Source of the DNA: Pseudoxanthobacter soli DSM 19599
Lineage (GTDB): Bacteria; Pseudomonadota; Alphaproteobacteria; Rhizobiales; Segnochrobactraceae
Direction: 5' to 3'
NCBI RefSeq assembly: GCF_900148505.1
Contig: NZ_FRXO01000006.1
Span: 248,001 to 312,000, forward strand
DNA: 64,000 nt
Under the pieces are notes generated by a model. The model saw only the letters and a program-made list of their open reading frames with translations, had not been told where the DNA came from and searched no databases. The translations under genes and the position numbers were made by a program. Position 1 is the stretch's first letter. Each line of letters begins with the position of its first letter. Positions 1-9,132 of this stretch are shown here, one piece after another.

Positions 1-48
1 CTGTTCGATCTGATGATTTCATCAAATCAGAAATCGCTCTAGAAGTGC
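1..48. repeat. Extragenic hairpin repeat (CGCTCTAG family), edge copy
   Basis: The left edge holds an imperfect inverted repeat (TCTGAT ... ATCAGA) followed by AATCGCTCTAG, overlapping the 3-prime end of the barrel gene. The same GCTCTAG tail is seen after hairpins near 3.8 and 34.3 kb. It probably belongs to a dispersed extragenic repeat family and may also work as a weak terminator for the barrel gene. The copy may be truncated by the window edge. Confidence 0.4.
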
Positions 49-926
49 CAGGCGACGCTGACCGTCGGTCCGTGCATGGTGGTGTTGTAGCGGAACGAGC
101 CGCCATTGCCGTTGCCGCTCTCGTAATTCTCGTAGAGATAGCGATAGCCGACCGCGGTGGAGATCGACGGCGTCCACATGTAGCCGACACCGAGATAGCC
201 CGAGCTGGACAGCTTCGATCCGGCTCCGAAGCCGCCGATGTCGGCGAGCGCGTTCACGAACCAGCGGTCGTCAATGCGCCAGTTCGCGGCGAAGCCGACG
301 GTGGGGTCGAGCCAGCCCGCGCTGCTGCTGCCGGAATAGCCGAATGGCAGCCGCTGCGGCGTCAGCGTCACGTCGGACGACAGGCGCACGTAGCGCAGGC
401 CGGCGGTCACGCCGAGATCGACGTTCGGCATCCCGAGCGGAAGCCAGTAGCCCACCGCCGCGGACGCGATCGTCTGCGAGATGGTGGCGTCGAGCGCGCT
501 GCGCCCGTAGGCGCCGACCTGGCCGTCGTGCGACAGGCGGGCGAGCACGAGGTCGGTCATGACGAGCCACTGGTCGTTTCTGGCCAGAAAGGAGCCCATC
601 AGACCGCCGTCGAGATTGCGAAGCACGTCGGATATCGAGGCGTCGACCGCCACGGACGGCAGGCGACGGACACCGACATTGCCGTCGATCGCCGTCAGCC
701 AGCCGTAGAGCGTCGCCTGATACCGCCAGTCGGACGGAGAGCGGACGGTCGGTGCCGCTGGCGCCGGCGGCGCGGGATCGGCCACCGCCGCGAGATCGGC
801 GGCATGCGCAGGGCCTGCCGCCGACAGGCCGACGGCCGGCATCACTGCAAGCCAAACCGCCAACCCAGCCGGCCGCATCCCGCCCCGGCGTCGGGCCGGG
901 ACACTGTCATGAAGAGCGGTCGCCAT
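39..926 (-). CDS. Outer-membrane beta-barrel protein, hypothetical
   Basis: Predicted 295-residue outer-membrane barrel of unknown function. The N-terminus has a basic stretch (ARRRGG) followed by a hydrophobic core and an Ala-rich cleavage region ending AGPAHA near residue 42. The mature part is rich in alternating aromatic/polar strands (YQATLYGWL, GYWLPLG, VGYMWTPS, VGYRYLYENY). It ends in VAWHF, the terminal Phe expected of barrel proteins recognised by the BAM machinery. I chose the ATG at 926 because AGGA sits 8 bases upstream; a GTG at 932 would be too close to that site. It could be a porin-like or adhesin-like barrel, and nothing identifies a ligand. It stands alone, downstream of and co-directional with the DUF1254 gene. 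Confidence 0.7.
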   Translation of the reverse strand: MATALHDSVPARRRGGMRPAGLAVWLAVMPAVGLSAAGPAHAADLAAVADPAPPAPAAPTVRSPSDWRYQATLYGWLTAIDGNVGVRRLPSVAVDASISDVLRNLDGGLMGSFLARNDQWLVMTDLVLARLSHDGQVGAYGRSALDATISQTIASAAVGYWLPLGMPNVDLGVTAGLRYVRLSSDVTLTPQRLPFGYSGSSSAGWLDPTVGFAANWRIDDRWFVNALADIGGFGAGSKLSSSGYLGVGYMWTPSISTAVGYRYLYENYESGNGNGGSFRYNTTMHGPTVSVAWHF

Positions 927-1017
927 CGTCACGTCCTGCGATCCCCTGAAATCCTGCGGTTCCGGAACACGCAGCGGCAGCGGGCACAGCGGTGCCCCGC
1001 GTTGCCGCGCCGCGTCG

Positions 1018-2457
1018 TCAGCCGACCTCCGTCACGGCCGGGATGATCCACGATCCGTTGAGGATGGTGGGGTCGTTCTCGTCCGGCCAGTAGAGCCGCA
1101 GCATGAGGTAGAACTTTCCCGCCGGCGCGGGAAGCCAGTTGGCCTGCCTGCCCTCCCCCGGATTTTCGTGCCCGATGGAGATCACCAGCGAGCCATCGGC
1201 CTCGAATGTCGGCTTGTCCCGCAGGCTGATCGCGTAGCGATTGATCGGGTTGGCGACGAAGAAGTAGTTCTCGTCGTACATCGTCAACGACCAGAAACCC
1301 TTCACCGGAGGCAACTGGCCGGGTGCGAAGCGCAGTTTATAGCGCTTCCTGCCGTCATAAGCCCGGCGGTCCCTGTCTTCGAGCGAGGTCGGGTAGACGG
1401 CATCCTGCGGGCGATTGGCACCAAGCCCGATCGCCGTGATCAGGGCGCGCTGGAGATAGTCGGTACCGTAGCTGCCGGTCTTGATGGTGTAGCCCCAGCC
1501 GTTCACCTGCTCGACGTCGCCATGGCTGTCCTTGAAATGCAGCATGATGCGGTCGAACGACAGTTGCGGCAGGCGCTTCTCCCAGCGTGGCTTGATCGCT
1601 TTCGGATCGAACGCGTCCCCGGCGACGAGGCCGATCGCCTTGAAGCGCGCAAGGGCATCCGCATCCTTCGCGAGCGGCGGGTTGCGCTTCATCAGGTCTG
1701 CGAGAAGCGTGAAATAATCTGTCGCCGAGAGCGCGTTGACCTGGTCGCGCACCGGGGTCTTCATGTCGATCGAGGGATCGACCTTCCCTGCCGGTGGCGT
1801 ATAGGGCTTGCCGAGCGAGGAAAGCGGCAACAGCTTGAACTGGTCCTGCAACGCATGCACCTCGGCGTAATCTTCCGGCGTGCCGGTGCAGTAGATGCGA
1901 CCCAGCATCCACACGATGCTCGTCGGCGACTTGAGCTGCACCATTCCGTCCGGCACGGTGCCGGACCAGCCAGGACCGGTGACGAGATAGGTCTGCGCGC
2001 CCGTGCCGGTGGTGCGCGAGCCCGGCACCTGGAACACTTCGGTCCATCCATCCAGGAAGGGCAGCAGGAAATACCGACCCTTCATGTCCGGAACGCTCAC
2101 CACCCAAGGCTCGTCGCCGACATCGAAGAAGGCGGTGGTGTAAAGCGTATCGGCGTTCGGGGCGGTCACGTCGCGGTAGCTGGCGTCCGGATAGGCGCGC
2201 AGCTTGATCAGCGTTCCCATGGGGGCGCGAGTGCCCACCGGCGCGGCGACGTTGGTGATCACGCGGCGCGTCATTTCCATGGTGACGAGCGGATAGCCGT
2301 AGACGTAGGCGTCCGAGGCGATGCCGAAGTCTTCGGCTCCCTCGACCGCGTCGAACAGCGGTCCGTCGAAGGCCGCGGCCGCGGGCGGGCGGGCGACGAC
2401 GGCGGCGAAGCCGAGCGCGGTTCCGCCAAGCAGCATGGTCCGGCGCGTCAGGTTCAT
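1018..2457 (-). CDS. DUF1254/DUF1214 domain protein, exported (Tat-like signal)
   Basis: 479-residue exported protein of the DUF1254/DUF1214 family. The N-terminus (RRTMLLGGTALGFAAVVA) has a twin-arginine pair at residues 5-6 followed by a hydrophobic segment, consistent with Tat export. The DUF1254 part follows (YVYGYPLVTMEMTRR around residues 52-66, PNADTLYTTAFFDV around 100). The C-terminal DUF1214 part carries FWSLTMYDENYFFVANPINR. GAGGAG lies just upstream of the ATG. Members occur widely in proteobacteria and have no firmly established reaction. The gene is divergent from an AraC-family regulator, which is its likely controller. Confidence 0.85.
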   Translation of the reverse strand: MNLTRRTMLLGGTALGFAAVVARPPAAAAFDGPLFDAVEGAEDFGIASDAYVYGYPLVTMEMTRRVITNVAAPVGTRAPMGTLIKLRAYPDASYRDVTAPNADTLYTTAFFDVGDEPWVVSVPDMKGRYFLLPFLDGWTEVFQVPGSRTTGTGAQTYLVTGPGWSGTVPDGMVQLKSPTSIVWMLGRIYCTGTPEDYAEVHALQDQFKLLPLSSLGKPYTPPAGKVDPSIDMKTPVRDQVNALSATDYFTLLADLMKRNPPLAKDADALARFKAIGLVAGDAFDPKAIKPRWEKRLPQLSFDRIMLHFKDSHGDVEQVNGWGYTIKTGSYGTDYLQRALITAIGLGANRPQDAVYPTSLEDRDRRAYDGRKRYKLRFAPGQLPPVKGFWSLTMYDENYFFVANPINRYAISLRDKPTFEADGSLVISIGHENPGEGRQANWLPAPAGKFYLMLRLYWPDENDPTILNGSWIIPAVTEVG

Positions 2458-2742
2458 GGAAGCTCTCCTCGGTGGGGTGGGCGCGCGCCGCGCCCCCCTC
2501 TCAATGGTGCCGGCGGGTTCGGGCCGGCGCGCGGTCAGGGCTGCCCTGCGCCGACGGTCCGCGCGTTTCGCGACGATGGCCGGTCAAGTCAATCCCGTGG
2601 CCTATTCTTCACCGCGAACGTATCCCGCCGCCCGATAACTGGGTGCGACGACGGTGCCAAGCAAAGGCGCCTTGTCTGCCAGCGAAGGCATATCTTATGA
2701 AAAAGCCTGTCGCTTGCTTTTCGAGGACAGGGATCTTCAATT

Positions 2743-3762
2743 TTGGCCAACGTCCCGTCCCAGAGGGTCGGACCGCTCGCGGTGCTCCCGGCGGTCCTCG
2801 AAGCGCTCGGCGTCGACGTCGAAGAAGCCTTCGCAGATTCCGGCATCGCGCCGGCTGCACTGGTACCGGATGCGCGGTTCGCCTTCTCCGCTCTCGTCGG
2901 TCTTCTGGAACGCTCGGCCATACTGGCCCGCTGCCCCCATCTCGGCCTGCTCGTCGGTGCGCGCACCGATCACGGATCCCTCGGTATCGTCGGCGAGATG
3001 ATGGCGTGCGCACCGACCCTCGGTGACGCCTTCCGCGACTATGTCGGCGTTCAGATCGGCTATTCGCGCGGCGCGGTGGTCTATCTCCAGACCGTCGGCG
3101 AGGACTATCTCGTCGGCTACGGGCTCTATGCCGCGGGCTGCTCCGGCCGGGTCGTGCAGGACCTGGTCGTCGCGATGGGCTGCAACATGGTCCGCGTTCT
3201 GACGGGCGGCAGGGCGCAGCCGGCGGAGGTGCTGCTCGGAACGACGCGGCCGGCCAATTTGTCTCCCTATCGCAGCATCCTGAAGACGGACGTCGTGTTC
3301 GACCAGGAGCAGACCGGTATCGTCATCGCGGCGCGCGATATCGACCTTCCGCTTCCCGGCGCCGATCCGGCCCGGAACCGACAGCTTCGAGCCGAGATCC
3401 GCCGGCGGCTGCACGAGGACCTCGGCGACGTCGCCGCGCAGGTCCGCCACCTCCTCCGCCCGCGCCTGATGACCGGTGAGGCAAGCCGCGATGCGGTGGC
3501 GCATGAGATGGGCCTCATCCCACGCACGCTCGCCCGCCACCTCGCGCGGGCGGGCACGAGCTTCGAGGCGATCCGGGACGAGGTCCGGTTTGCCGTCGCC
3601 TGCGATCTCCTCGCCCTGACGAGGCTGCCGATCGGACGGATCGCGGAGGCACTGTCCTATTCCACCAACAGCACGTTCGATCACGCGTTCACGCGCTGGG
3701 CGGGAATGGCGCCGAGCCAATGGCGGGCCACCCACTCTGGCGGCCGGTCTCGCGGCAGCTAG
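2743..3762 (+). CDS. AraC-family transcriptional regulator (arabinose-binding-domain type)
   Basis: 339-residue AraC/XylS-family regulator. The first roughly 200 residues match the OruR/ArgR-like N-terminal effector domain. The C-terminal ~85 residues contain the two helix-turn-helix units, the second visible in IGRIAEALSYSTNSTFDHAF and WAGMAPSQWRA, which is the family's PxxfR-like end region. I use the TTG at 2743, preceded by GAGGACAGGGA; no in-frame ATG lies near the domain start. It is divergent from the DUF1254 gene across 285 bp, so that gene is the simplest target. The effector is unknown. Confidence 0.85.
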   Translation: MANVPSQRVGPLAVLPAVLEALGVDVEEAFADSGIAPAALVPDARFAFSALVGLLERSAILARCPHLGLLVGARTDHGSLGIVGEMMACAPTLGDAFRDYVGVQIGYSRGAVVYLQTVGEDYLVGYGLYAAGCSGRVVQDLVVAMGCNMVRVLTGGRAQPAEVLLGTTRPANLSPYRSILKTDVVFDQEQTGIVIAARDIDLPLPGADPARNRQLRAEIRRRLHEDLGDVAAQVRHLLRPRLMTGEASRDAVAHEMGLIPRTLARHLARAGTSFEAIRDEVRFAVACDLLALTRLPIGRIAEALSYSTNSTFDHAFTRWAGMAPSQWRATHSGGRSRGS

Positions 3763-3763
3763 A

Positions 3764-3814
3764 CCATATCCTTGTCGATCAGATGCTTCCATCCGATCGG
3801 AAAGCGCTCTAGAG
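3764..3814. repeat. Extragenic repeat element between convergent regulators
   Basis: The sequence after the AraC stop codon (CCATATCCTTGTCGATCAG ... CCGATCGGAAAGCGCTCTAG) shares its flanks CATATCCTTGTCG and GCTCTAG with the copy near 34.3 kb. It contains inverted segments around GATCAG/CCGATCGG. It lies between two convergent genes and may also serve as a terminator. The family assignment is by eye. Confidence 0.5.
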
Positions 3815-3888
3815 GCCCCGCGATCAGGCGGGTGCATCTGATTACCCGGAGAATGAGGGAAACTCACCGGCGTAATCGGGTGTCGCGC

Positions 3889-4830
3889 TCATACCGGGTG
3901 TCGGTCGCTGCCGATGGCGACCTCCGGCGGATCGGGATCCCAATAGGGCGGGTCGCCGAACGACCTTCGAAGATGCTCTGCGACCGCGCGCAGCCGCGCC
4001 GGTGGCGCGCTGCCGCCCGCGTGCGCCATGTAGATGAACTCCCCCTCCGGCCTGAAGCCGACATCGATCTCCACGAGAACCCCGTCCCTGATCGCAGGGC
4101 CGGCAATGAAGGTCGGAAGGAGCGCGATGCCGAGGCCGGCGATCGCGGCGTCGCGCATCATGTCGCCGTTGTTCATGCCAAGCGCGAGCCGGGCGCGGAC
4201 CAAGACTGCGCCCTCCGGTGTCTGGAACCGCCAGTCTGCGACGCCGCGGTTGGTATAGAAAATGCCGCGGTGACCCTCGAGTTCGGCGAGGGTCGCGGGC
4301 GTTCCCTGGCGCGCGAGATAGGCGGGTGAGGCGGTCAGCAGCCGACGGCTCGGCGCGAGTTTCCACACGATCATGCGGGAATCGACGATCGGGCCGTGGC
4401 GAACCGCGGCGTCAAAGCCGCCCGACGAGAGATCGACACGCCGGTCGTCGATGTCGAGCGTCAGCTCGATGCCCGGATTGCGGGCGAGAAACGGATAGAG
4501 CGCGGGGCCGAGATGCAGGCGGCCGAAGGTGACAGGCGCGGCGATCCTGAGGGGGCCGGCCAGCGCGCCCCGTCGCTCGGCCATGTCTGCGGCGGCATCG
4601 TCGATCTCGCGGATGATGCGGCGGGCACGGTCGAGAAAGGCGACGCCGTCCTCGGTCATCGTCAGCTTGCGCGTGGTCCGGCGCAGCAGGGTTCCGCCCA
4701 GCGTTTTTTCCAGCTCGGCGAGCCGCTCGCTGACAACGGACTTGGATAGCCGAAGACGCCGCGCGGCCTCGCTGATCGAGCCGCCTTCCACGACGGCGAC
4801 GAACGCCGCAAGTCCTTCGATCCTGATCAT
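3889..4830 (-). CDS. LysR-family transcriptional regulator
   Basis: 313-residue LTTR of typical length. Residues 1-60 form the winged HTH (FVAVVEGGSISEAARRLRLS, then LAELEKTLGGTLLRRTTRKL). The rest is a periplasmic-binding-like effector domain (RIAAPVTFGRLHLGPALYPFL; AAIAGLGIALLPTFI). It is divergent from an SDR gene with 125 bp between the starts, the classic LTTR/target arrangement, so it probably regulates the SDR and itself. No strong Shine-Dalgarno precedes the ATG. The C-terminus (DRHPV) runs slightly past the usual family end. Confidence 0.9.
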   Translation of the reverse strand: MIRIEGLAAFVAVVEGGSISEAARRLRLSKSVVSERLAELEKTLGGTLLRRTTRKLTMTEDGVAFLDRARRIIREIDDAAADMAERRGALAGPLRIAAPVTFGRLHLGPALYPFLARNPGIELTLDIDDRRVDLSSGGFDAAVRHGPIVDSRMIVWKLAPSRRLLTASPAYLARQGTPATLAELEGHRGIFYTNRGVADWRFQTPEGAVLVRARLALGMNNGDMMRDAAIAGLGIALLPTFIAGPAIRDGVLVEIDVGFRPEGEFIYMAHAGGSAPPARLRAVAEHLRRSFGDPPYWDPDPPEVAIGSDRHPV

Positions 4831-4955
4831 TGTTCGGCAAATCCGGATTCCAGTTCCTCAAGTGATAGGCTATTCCGAACGACGCGATTTCACCATCTTC
4901 CAGCATCGAAGGCGCGGCAGTCGCCCGCCACCGGAGATTCAGGGAGATCGGGACA

Positions 4956-5720
4956 ATGAATCGCTTGAACGGAAAGGTCGCCATCGTCACCGGCGCCAGC
5001 GCCGGCATCGGCCGCGTGACGGCGAAGCTCTTCGCCGCGGAGGGCGCCAGGGTCGTCGTGGCCGCCCGGCGGCAGGCCGAACTGGACAGCCTCGTGGCCG
5101 AGATCAGGGATGCGGGCGGTGAAGCCGTCGCGATCGCCGGTGACGTCCGCTCCGAGGACTACCAGCAGGCCCTCGTCGCCGCGGCCGTCGACACCTACGG
5201 CCGGCTCGACGTCGCCTTCAACAATGCCGGCATCATCGGCGAGGCCGGGCCGAGCACGGGCGTTTCCGAGGCCGGTTTCAGCGAGACGCTGGCGGTCAAT
5301 CTGACGGCGGCATTCCTGGGCGCCAAGCACCAGATCGCGCGGATGATCGAGAATGGCGGCGGTTCGGTGATCTTCACCTCCACCTTCATCGGCTACACGG
5401 TCGGGTTCCCCGGCATCGCGGCCTATGCGGCCAGCAAGGCCGGCGTGATCGGACTGACGCAGGCGCTGGCCGCCGAGTTCGGCCCGCGCAATGTCCGCGT
5501 CAACGCGGTATTGCCCGGCGCGATCGACACCGACATGTACCGGAGCACGAACGACACCGCCGAAAAGCAGGCCTTCATCACCGGGCTGCACGCCCTGAAG
5601 CGTGTGGGATCGCCCGACGAGATCGCCCGCTCGGTGCTCTATTTCGCCTCGGACGATTCGAGCTTCGTCACCGGCACGGCCTCACTCGTCGACGGCGGCC
5701 TCTCCATCACCCGGACGTAG
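4956..5720 (+). CDS. SDR-family NAD(P)-dependent oxidoreductase
   Basis: 254-residue classical short-chain dehydrogenase/reductase. It shows the Rossmann motif TGASAGIGR at residues 12-20, the NNAG structural motif (AFNNAGIIGEAG), the catalytic Ser region (IFTSTFIG) and the YxxxK pair in YAASKAG. The C-terminal GTASLVDGGLSI is typical. GGGAGATCGGGACA precedes the ATG. The substrate cannot be read from the sequence; SDRs of this kind oxidise or reduce alcohols/ketones in the cytoplasm. The divergent LysR gene is the likely regulator. It ends convergent to the LacI gene with a GC hairpin between. Confidence 0.9.
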   Translation: MNRLNGKVAIVTGASAGIGRVTAKLFAAEGARVVVAARRQAELDSLVAEIRDAGGEAVAIAGDVRSEDYQQALVAAAVDTYGRLDVAFNNAGIIGEAGPSTGVSEAGFSETLAVNLTAAFLGAKHQIARMIENGGGSVIFTSTFIGYTVGFPGIAAYAASKAGVIGLTQALAAEFGPRNVRVNAVLPGAIDTDMYRSTNDTAEKQAFITGLHALKRVGSPDEIARSVLYFASDDSSFVTGTASLVDGGLSITRT

Positions 5721-5748
5721 CGGCCGGCGGGAAGGGGCGCCCTCTCCC

Positions 5749-5774
5749 GTCCGCCGCGCCGCAGGGCGGCGGAC
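5749..5774. terminator. GC-rich hairpin between convergent SDR and lacI-type genes
   Basis: An 8-bp perfect stem (GTCCGCCG/CGGCGGAC) lies with a 10-base loop between the convergent SDR and LacI-family stop codons. There is no clear T-run, so this is a terminator-like structure rather than a proven terminator. Confidence 0.4.
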
Positions 5775-5789
5775 CGCGAGGATCGCGGA

Positions 5790-6911
5790 TCAGGCCGCGT
5801 CGACGCGGGCGCGGCGCTTGCGCGGGGCCGGCCGGTCCGCCGCCGGACCGGCGGAATCGCGCACGACCAGCGGGGCTTCCAGTTCGGTGCTCATCGGCAC
5901 CGCCTCACCCTCGATGATGCGGATCAGCTGATCGGCCGCGAGCGTGCCGATCTCGACCGCCGGCACATGCACAGTCGTCAGCGGCGGGTCGGTCTCGGCG
6001 GCGATCTCGACATCGTCGAACCCGGTGACGGAGATATCCTGCGGCACCCGGATGCCTTCGCGCCGGGCCTCGGCGATCGCGCCGACCGCCATCGCGTCGC
6101 TGGTGCAAAGGTAAGCGGTGGCCGCGGGGTTCTCGGCGCGAAGCTTGCGGAAGGCCTCGCGGCCGGCGACGATGCTGGGCATCGCCGTCTCGACAATGCG
6201 GCTCGGCGGCAGGCGGATGCCCTCGGCGGCGATCGCCTCCAGGATACCCTCGAGGCGGGCCTGCGACCTGTCGTTCGGCATGCTGGTGTTCGAGATCACC
6301 GCGAACTCGCGGTGGCCGAGATCGAGCAGGTGGCGGGCGATGCCGTAGCCTGCCCGCCTGTTGTCCGGGCCGATCGCCGGAATCTCCTGGCGCGAGGCGC
6401 AGATATAGGTGGTGATCACCGGCCGTCGATGGTGGCGGATGAGCGGCAGCACCTCCGGCGCGAACGAGTCGCCCACCAGAACCAGTCCGTCGACGCCATA
6501 TTGCAGCATGGCGCGAACCTGCCGCAGTTCGCGCGCGGGATCGTATTGGGAATGTGCGAGAAGAAGGGTGTAGCCTCGCGCACCCAGGCGCACTTCCAGG
6601 GCCTCGATGCCATCGGCGAAGATGGCGTTGCCGAGCGTCGGGACGACCGCGCCGACGGTATGGCTGCGGCCGGAACTCAGCGCCTTCGCGGTTCGGTCCG
6701 GCGTGTAGTCGAGCATCTCTACCGCGCGCAGCACGCGCTCGCGGATCGAGGGTCTGACGATATCCGGCTGGTTGATGGCCCGTGACGCCGTTGCCAGCGA
6801 GACCTTCGCAAGGCTCGCCACGTCCTCCAGCTTGGCACGGGCCGCCGTGGGCGAAGGCGGTGCGGCCTTGTCCCTGGATGGCGTCGGCGATTTCTTGTCG
6901 GATCTGGCCAT
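5790..6911 (-). CDS. LacI-family transcriptional regulator
   Basis: 373-residue LacI/GalR regulator with an unusually polar N-terminal tail of about 25 residues. The HTH follows (EDVASLAKVSLATASRAIN, residues 29-47), then the hinge region and a periplasmic-binding-like effector domain (VGAVVPTLGNAIFADGIEAL; GPDNRRAGYGIARHLLDLGH; SVTGFDDVEIA). I place the start at the ATG at 6911; reading further upstream in frame gives non-family sequence. It lies downstream of, and co-directional with, the ribose-type ABC operon but is separated from it by a strong hairpin. It is the only LacI-family gene in the window. It is therefore the best candidate to bind the five TGAAAGCGTTTTCA-type palindromes at 13-29 kb (inference). 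Confidence 0.9.
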   Translation of the reverse strand: MARSDKKSPTPSRDKAAPPSPTAARAKLEDVASLAKVSLATASRAINQPDIVRPSIRERVLRAVEMLDYTPDRTAKALSSGRSHTVGAVVPTLGNAIFADGIEALEVRLGARGYTLLLAHSQYDPARELRQVRAMLQYGVDGLVLVGDSFAPEVLPLIRHHRRPVITTYICASRQEIPAIGPDNRRAGYGIARHLLDLGHREFAVISNTSMPNDRSQARLEGILEAIAAEGIRLPPSRIVETAMPSIVAGREAFRKLRAENPAATAYLCTSDAMAVGAIAEARREGIRVPQDISVTGFDDVEIAAETDPPLTTVHVPAVEIGTLAADQLIRIIEGEAVPMSTELEAPLVVRDSAGPAADRPAPRKRRARVDAA

Positions 6912-7042
6912 GCGGGGACTTTGCAGCAGAAGCCGGAGTGCCACAAGCGATGCGCTCCGGCCTCCGGAGCGGCTTTTATCCGCACCACGCGCGGCTTTGT
7001 CCATTCCTGATCGAGGCCGCGCCCACGGCCCGGCGGCAGGCC

Positions 7043-7082
7043 GGTCGACGCTCCGGCAGCGGGGGATGCCGGAGCGTCGACC
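7043..7082 (-). terminator. Strong hairpin at end of ribose-type ABC operon
   Basis: A perfect 16-bp inverted repeat (GGTCGACGCTCCGGCA / TGCCGGAGCGTCGACC) with an 8-base loop begins 3 bases after the stop codon of the last permease gene. The stem strength and position suggest transcription termination or 3-prime mRNA protection for the ABC operon, isolating the lacI-type gene. No U-tract is obvious. Confidence 0.65.
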
Positions 7083-7084
7083 GC

Positions 7085-8113
7085 TCAGGCAGGAGCTGCG
7101 GCCGACTTGGTCAGCCGGCTTTGCAGGATCACCACCACGAGCAGGAATGCACCGCGCAGAACCGACTGCCAGTAGGCGCTGAGGCTGATCCAGCCCATGC
7201 CGTTCTCGAAGTTCAGGACCGTGAACAGGATGCCGAGCAGCAGTGTGCCGACCAGCGTCGCGGCGACGGAGCCCTTGCCGCCGGTCAGAAGCGTGCCGCC
7301 GACCACAACCGATGCGATGGCGAACAGCTCCCAGCCGACGCCCTCGATGGGCTGGCCGGCGCCGAACTGCGCCGCGAGGATGACGCCCGCCATGCCGGCG
7401 AGCATGCCGGACAGGACATAGACCAGGAACACGGTGCGGTCCGTCGGCAGGCCCATCAGGCGGGAGGCCTCCTCGCCGCCGCCGACCGCCAGCACATGCC
7501 GCCCGAAGGCCGTGAGGTTGAGGAGCAGCGAGCCGATCAGGTAGGCGAACAGCGCGATCCAGGCCGGGATCGGGAAGCCGAAGAAGATGCGGATGACGCC
7601 ACCGAAGAAACCGGCATCGTCGGCGCTGACCCATTCCGGCGCGTATGCGCTGAAATCGCCCTGCCCGATCGCCATGAAGTTGGTGTCGTAGGATGCCGGG
7701 ACCGATTGCTGGTTCGACAGGAGAAGCGCCACGCCGGACGCCGCCAGCATGGTGGCAAGGGTAGCGATGAACGGCAGGATCCGCATCTTGGAGATGATGA
7801 AGCCGTTGATGGTGCCGGCCGCGATGCCGGCGACCAGACCGCCGGCCAGCCCCGCCGCGAGGCCATAGGGGCTGAGATAGGCGGCGACCACGCTCGACAG
7901 CGCCGCCACCGAGCCGACCGACAGGTCGATGCCGCCGGTCATGATGACGAAGCACATTCCGAGCCCGACGAGGGCGAACATCGAATTGTAGCGCAGCACC
8001 GTCAGCAGGTTGTATTCGGTCAGGAAGCCGTCATAGCGCCAGGCCCCAAACGCGATGATCAGCACGAAGGCGAGGAGGGCGCCGAAGCCGGCGGAAGCGT
8101 GAAGACGCGGCAT
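7085..8113 (-). CDS. ABC transporter permease, ribose/sugar type (second permease)
   Basis: 342-residue inner-membrane permease of the RbsC/BPD_transp_2 family. It is mostly hydrophobic, with roughly eight to ten membrane segments. It carries the family signature GGIDLSVGSVAAL after segment two and the EAA-like region ASRLMGLPTDRTVFLVYVLSG, followed by VVGGTLLTGGKGS. The start ATG at 8113 overlaps the preceding permease stop by one base (TGATG), so translation is probably coupled. With the adjacent permease it would form a heterodimeric channel. The imported sugar is unknown. Confidence 0.9.
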   Translation of the reverse strand: MPRLHASAGFGALLAFVLIIAFGAWRYDGFLTEYNLLTVLRYNSMFALVGLGMCFVIMTGGIDLSVGSVAALSSVVAAYLSPYGLAAGLAGGLVAGIAAGTINGFIISKMRILPFIATLATMLAASGVALLLSNQQSVPASYDTNFMAIGQGDFSAYAPEWVSADDAGFFGGVIRIFFGFPIPAWIALFAYLIGSLLLNLTAFGRHVLAVGGGEEASRLMGLPTDRTVFLVYVLSGMLAGMAGVILAAQFGAGQPIEGVGWELFAIASVVVGGTLLTGGKGSVAATLVGTLLLGILFTVLNFENGMGWISLSAYWQSVLRGAFLLVVVILQSRLTKSAAAPA

Positions 8114-9132
8114 CAGGCGCGCTCCTGTCTCTGCAGCCACACGGCGAGGACGATCAGGCCGGCCTTGACGACGAGGGCCGCTGCGTCGGGAACGCCGTTG
8201 GCGAGAAGGGTGTAGCGGACGAGCTGGATGATCAGGGCGCCGAGCAGCGTGCCGAGGATGGTCGCGCGGCCCCCCGTGAGCAGGGTGCCACCCACGGCGA
8301 CCGCGGCGATGACATCGAGTTCGATGCCCATGCCGATCAGGTTGGCGTCGGCGGCCGAGTTCATCGCGATCACGATGAGGCCGGCGATGCCGCTGCAGAC
8401 GCCGGAGATGACGTAGACGAAGAGCTTGATCCGGCGCACGGGAACGCCGGCGAGCCAGGCGGCCTGTTCGTTGCCGCCCACGGCGAGCACCTGCCGGCCG
8501 AACACGGTCCTGCGCAGCGCCCACGCGGCGATGAGCACGACGACCGCCATGATCCAGACCTGGAACGGCACGCCGAGCACGCGGCCGATGGCGATCTGCT
8601 GGAATTCCGGCACCTTGAAGACCTGCAGGTCGCCGTTGGTCCAGACCTGCGCGATGCCGCGGCCAGCGATGAACAGGATCAGGGTGGCGATGATCGGCTG
8701 CACCCGGAAATTCGCGATCAGCCAGCCGTTGAACATGCCGAACAGGCCGGCAAGGATCACCGGCAGGATGATGCCGAGGGCGATGCCGACATAGAGGTTC
8801 GGGACCGGGAACAGCATCCCCTGGAAGATCTGCGGGGAGAACGCGCCTGCGATCGCCATGATCGAGCCGACCGAAAGGTCGATACCGCCGGTCGCGATGA
8901 CCATGGTCATGCCGACACCGACGATCACGATGACGCACACCTGGGTGAGGTTCACCGACAGGGTCTGCATCGTGGCGAAATGCGGCGTGAACGCGAAATT
9001 GAACACGAGCAGGGCGACCAGCGCGGCGAGCGTGCCGACGTGATTGCGCGACAGCAGCGACGAGAGCCCGGACCGCCGGGTTCCGCCCACGCCGGGCACG
9101 GGCGACGACGTGTTTTCCATCGTCGAACTCAT
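8113..9132 (-). CDS. ABC transporter permease, ribose/sugar type (first permease)
   Basis: 339-residue RbsC-family permease. A polar N-terminus of about 30 residues is followed by multiple hydrophobic segments. The signature GGIDLSVGSIMAIAG and the motif NEQAAWLAGVPVRRIKLFVYVISG are present, as is VAVGGTLLTGGRATILG. The ATG overlaps the ATPase stop by four bases (ATGA). It lies in the operon order binding protein - ATPase - permease - permease. It is similar in layout to the next gene, probably by ancient duplication. Confidence 0.9.
   Translation of the reverse strand: MSSTMENTSSPVPGVGGTRRSGLSSLLSRNHVGTLAALVALLVFNFAFTPHFATMQTLSVNLTQVCVIVIVGVGMTMVIATGGIDLSVGSIMAIAGAFSPQIFQGMLFPVPNLYVGIALGIILPVILAGLFGMFNGWLIANFRVQPIIATLILFIAGRGIAQVWTNGDLQVFKVPEFQQIAIGRVLGVPFQVWIMAVVVLIAAWALRRTVFGRQVLAVGGNEQAAWLAGVPVRRIKLFVYVISGVCSGIAGLIVIAMNSAADANLIGMGIELDVIAAVAVGGTLLTGGRATILGTLLGALIIQLVRYTLLANGVPDAAALVVKAGLIVLAVWLQRQERA

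Noticed and set aside
3788-3814. GGAAAGCGCTCT as a sixth LacI-type operator
   Set aside because: It lacks the TGAAA/TTTCA arms and belongs to the extragenic repeat family.
5790-7955. Apparent long LacI protein with a 348-residue N-terminal extension
   Set aside because: The upstream part is an out-of-frame shadow of the permease gene and crosses the operon terminator hairpin; family similarity begins at the ATG at 6911.
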